A program made the position numbers and the translations under genes. Under the pieces are notes generated by a model that had not been told where the DNA came from, made no database searches, and saw only the letters and a list, made by a program, of their open reading frames with translations. From the NCBI RefSeq assembly GCF_019977395.1, contig NZ_AP024660.1:2790001-2854000 (forward strand): a stretch of DNA of 64,000 nucleotides, written 5' to 3'. This document shows positions 62,684-64,000 of this stretch, in pieces; position 1 is the stretch's first letter, and each line of letters opens with the position of its first letter. The stretch comes from Arthrobacter sp. NicSoilC5 (GTDB lineage Bacteria > Actinomycetota > Actinomycetes > Actinomycetales > Micrococcaceae).

Positions 62684-63604
62684 CTACATGCGCAGGGTGA
62701 GGGCCCCGGGCTCCATGGTCATGAGCACGTGCTTGCCCTCGCCCTCGTGGTCTCCGTCCAGCTGGTAGTCGTCCTTGTGCTCCAGCGTGATCTCAACGGT
62801 CTTGCCCTGGAAGTACTCCACGGCGGTGTCCCTGTTCTTGCCCTTGCCGATGATGCCGGCCAGCACGGACAGCCAGCCCAGCTTGCCGTGGTGCGGCGCC
62901 AGGACGGCAATGTCCAGCAGGCCGTCGTCCACCTTGGCGTCCGGGAAGATCTCCAGGCCGCCCTGGACCTTGCCGCAGTTGCCCACCATCACGCTGCGGA
63001 CGCCCCGGTGCACCACTTGCTTGCCGTCGATCACCACGGTGGCCTTGACGGGTTTGCCGGGCAGGTTCCTGATCCCGGCGTCCACGTAGGCGAGCCAGCC
63101 CACCTTGTCCTTCAGGTCCTCATTGGTGTCCGCCATGATGGTGGCGTCGTAACCCATGCCGGCCATGACCAGGAACAGCTGGTCCTTATCCGGGTCGCTG
63201 CGGCGGGCGCGGACCACGTCGATCTTCCGTTCGGTACCGATCAGGGCGCCGGCCATGGCGCCGTCGTAGTCGGTGACGTCCATGCCCAGGTTGCGGGCCA
63301 ACAGGTTGCCGGTTCCCAGGGGCAGCAGGCCCATGGGGGTATCGCCGCCGGACAGCACCTCGGCGACGCAACGGACAGTACCGTCGCCGCCGGCCGCGAT
63401 GACGATGTCCGCGCCCTGCGCCAGCGCTTCCTTGGCCTGGCCCACCCCGGGGTCCTCCTTGGTGGTTTCCAGCCAGATGGCTTCGCCCCAGCCGTTTTCC
63501 ACGCAGTGCTTGGCCACCAGGCCGCGCACGTCGATGTCCACCGGCTTGGCGGGATTGACGATGATGGCGGCACGTTTGGGCGAAGTGGAGCTGGTCTCAG
63601 TCAT
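62684..63604 (-). CDS. Diacylglycerol/sphingosine kinase-like lipid kinase (YegS/LCB5 type)
   Basis: 306 residues. Lipid kinase fold: AAIIVNPAKP at the N-terminus, IVIAAGGDGTVRCVAEVLSG with the nucleotide-binding GGDGT, then PMGLLPLGTGNLLARNLGM. The C-terminal domain includes NCGKVQGGLEIFPDAKVDDGLLDIAVL, with D-D-G-L-L-D typical of DgkB/YegS substrate-side strands, and ends with QLDGDHEGEGKHVLMTMEPGAL. It phosphorylates diacylglycerol or a related lipid. ATG at 63604. Separated from the pntB gene by 83 bases on the same strand. Confidence 0.92.
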   Translation of the reverse strand: MTETSSTSPKRAAIIVNPAKPVDIDVRGLVAKHCVENGWGEAIWLETTKEDPGVGQAKEALAQGADIVIAAGGDGTVRCVAEVLSGGDTPMGLLPLGTGNLLARNLGMDVTDYDGAMAGALIGTERKIDVVRARRSDPDKDQLFLVMAGMGYDATIMADTNEDLKDKVGWLAYVDAGIRNLPGKPVKATVVIDGKQVVHRGVRSVMVGNCGKVQGGLEIFPDAKVDDGLLDIAVLAPHHGKLGWLSVLAGIIGKGKNRDTAVEYFQGKTVEITLEHKDDYQLDGDHEGEGKHVLMTMEPGALTLRM

Positions 63605-63687
63605 GGCGTCCTCTAATGGCGAATGGAAAGCAGGCTTCTGAAAGAAGGGTATCCCGCCGCGGGGGCGGTCCGGCGCAGCGCGGCGGC

Positions 63688-64000
63688 CTACAACGCCTTG
63701 ACCGCACCCAGCACCTGGGCAAGGGAGTCCTTGGCGTCACCAAACAGCAGGGAGGTCTGGGGCTCGTACAGCAGGTCGTTTTCGATGCCGGCGAAGCCCG
63801 GGCGCATGGAGCGCTTCAGGAACACCACCTGCCGCGCCTGGGCCACTTCCAGGATGGGCATGCCGTAAATCGGCGACCCGGAGGACGTCTTGGCGGCCGG
63901 ATTCACGACGTCGTTGGCGCCTACCACCAGGGCCACATCGGTGGTCTTGAACTCCGGGTTGATCTCGCCCATCTCCTTGAGCGACTCGTAGGGCACGTTG
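63688..64000 (-). CDS. pntB: NAD(P) transhydrogenase beta subunit, 3' part cut by window edge
   Basis: The visible C-terminal part (about 104 residues) is the NADP(H)-binding domain III of PntB: VALVVGANDVVNPAAKTSSGSPIYGMPILEV, with the GANDVVNPAA signature, then FLKRSMRPGFAGIENDLLY and LLFGDAKDSL. Frame is open to the window edge. With PntA it forms the membrane proton-coupled transhydrogenase that makes NADPH from NADH. Upstream parts lie outside the window. Confidence 0.95.
   Translation of the reverse strand, partial: NVPYESLKEMGEINPEFKTTDVALVVGANDVVNPAAKTSSGSPIYGMPILEVAQARQVVFLKRSMRPGFAGIENDLLYEPQTSLLFGDAKDSLAQVLGAVKAL

Overview
The window is GC-rich, tightly packed bacterial chromosome. 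GTG starts are frequent, neighbouring genes often overlap by 1-4 bases (ATGA, TGATG, TAGTG), and perfect GC-rich hairpins close many transcripts. The gene content (NAD(P)-malic enzyme, mannitol PTS with a separate mtlD, PucR-ald pair, alpha/beta-type 2-oxoacid dehydrogenase, pobA with an IclR regulator, pntB) fits a soil actinobacterium of the Micrococcaceae, most like Arthrobacter/Pseudarthrobacter. That placement is inference from protein character; no marker RNA gene is present. I saw no rRNA, tRNA, CRISPR array, insertion sequence or phage module, and no gene-free stretch longer than 300 bases.

Layout. 1-5.1 kb: partial SnoaL-like protein, DUF456 protein, malic enzyme, TetR regulator, an MFS carrier and RraA. 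5.2-10.9 kb: three more MFS carriers (DHA2 drug exporter, sugar porter, MarR-controlled exporter) and a GNAT acetyltransferase. 11-17 kb: mannitol block (TetR, mtlA, mtlD, divergent ptsI). 17-22 kb: excisionase-like HTH protein, alpha/beta hydrolase, PucR regulator divergent from ald, Gfo/Idh/MocA oxidoreductase. 22-28 kb: oligopeptide-type ABC operon with fused ATPases. 28-33 kb: TetR with an FMN reductase, GerMN lipoprotein, MocR/LysN-like aminotransferase, universal stress protein, small membrane proteins. 33-38 kb: E1alpha-E1beta-E2 operon and a HisC-like aminotransferase. 38-46 kb: holin-like membrane protein, secreted glycosidase-like protein, a WXG100-like/lipase-like pair, purB, phosphatase, Ser/Thr kinase with a small partner, MarR. 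46-51 kb: GNAT, thioesterase, iron-type ABC transporter. 51-57 kb: flavin monooxygenase with TetR, pobA with IclR, FUSC and ACT-domain membrane proteins. 57-62.6 kb: a regulated five-gene cyclic-amide catabolic cluster. 62.7-64 kb: diacylglycerol kinase-like protein and the 3' end of pntB.

Most of the window is accessory transport and catabolism, each unit with its own local regulator. Several divergent promoters carry clear palindromes that can be paired with the adjacent regulator gene.

The parts most worth follow-up are the 57.3-62.6 kb cluster and the WXG100-like/lipase-like pair at 40.0-41.7 kb. The cluster has a twin 12-bp operator, an ACS-family importer, a GntR regulator, a dihydropyrimidinase-type hydrolase and two Asp/Glu-racemase-superfamily proteins with altered catalytic cysteines. 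The WXG100-like pair has no secretion machinery nearby.
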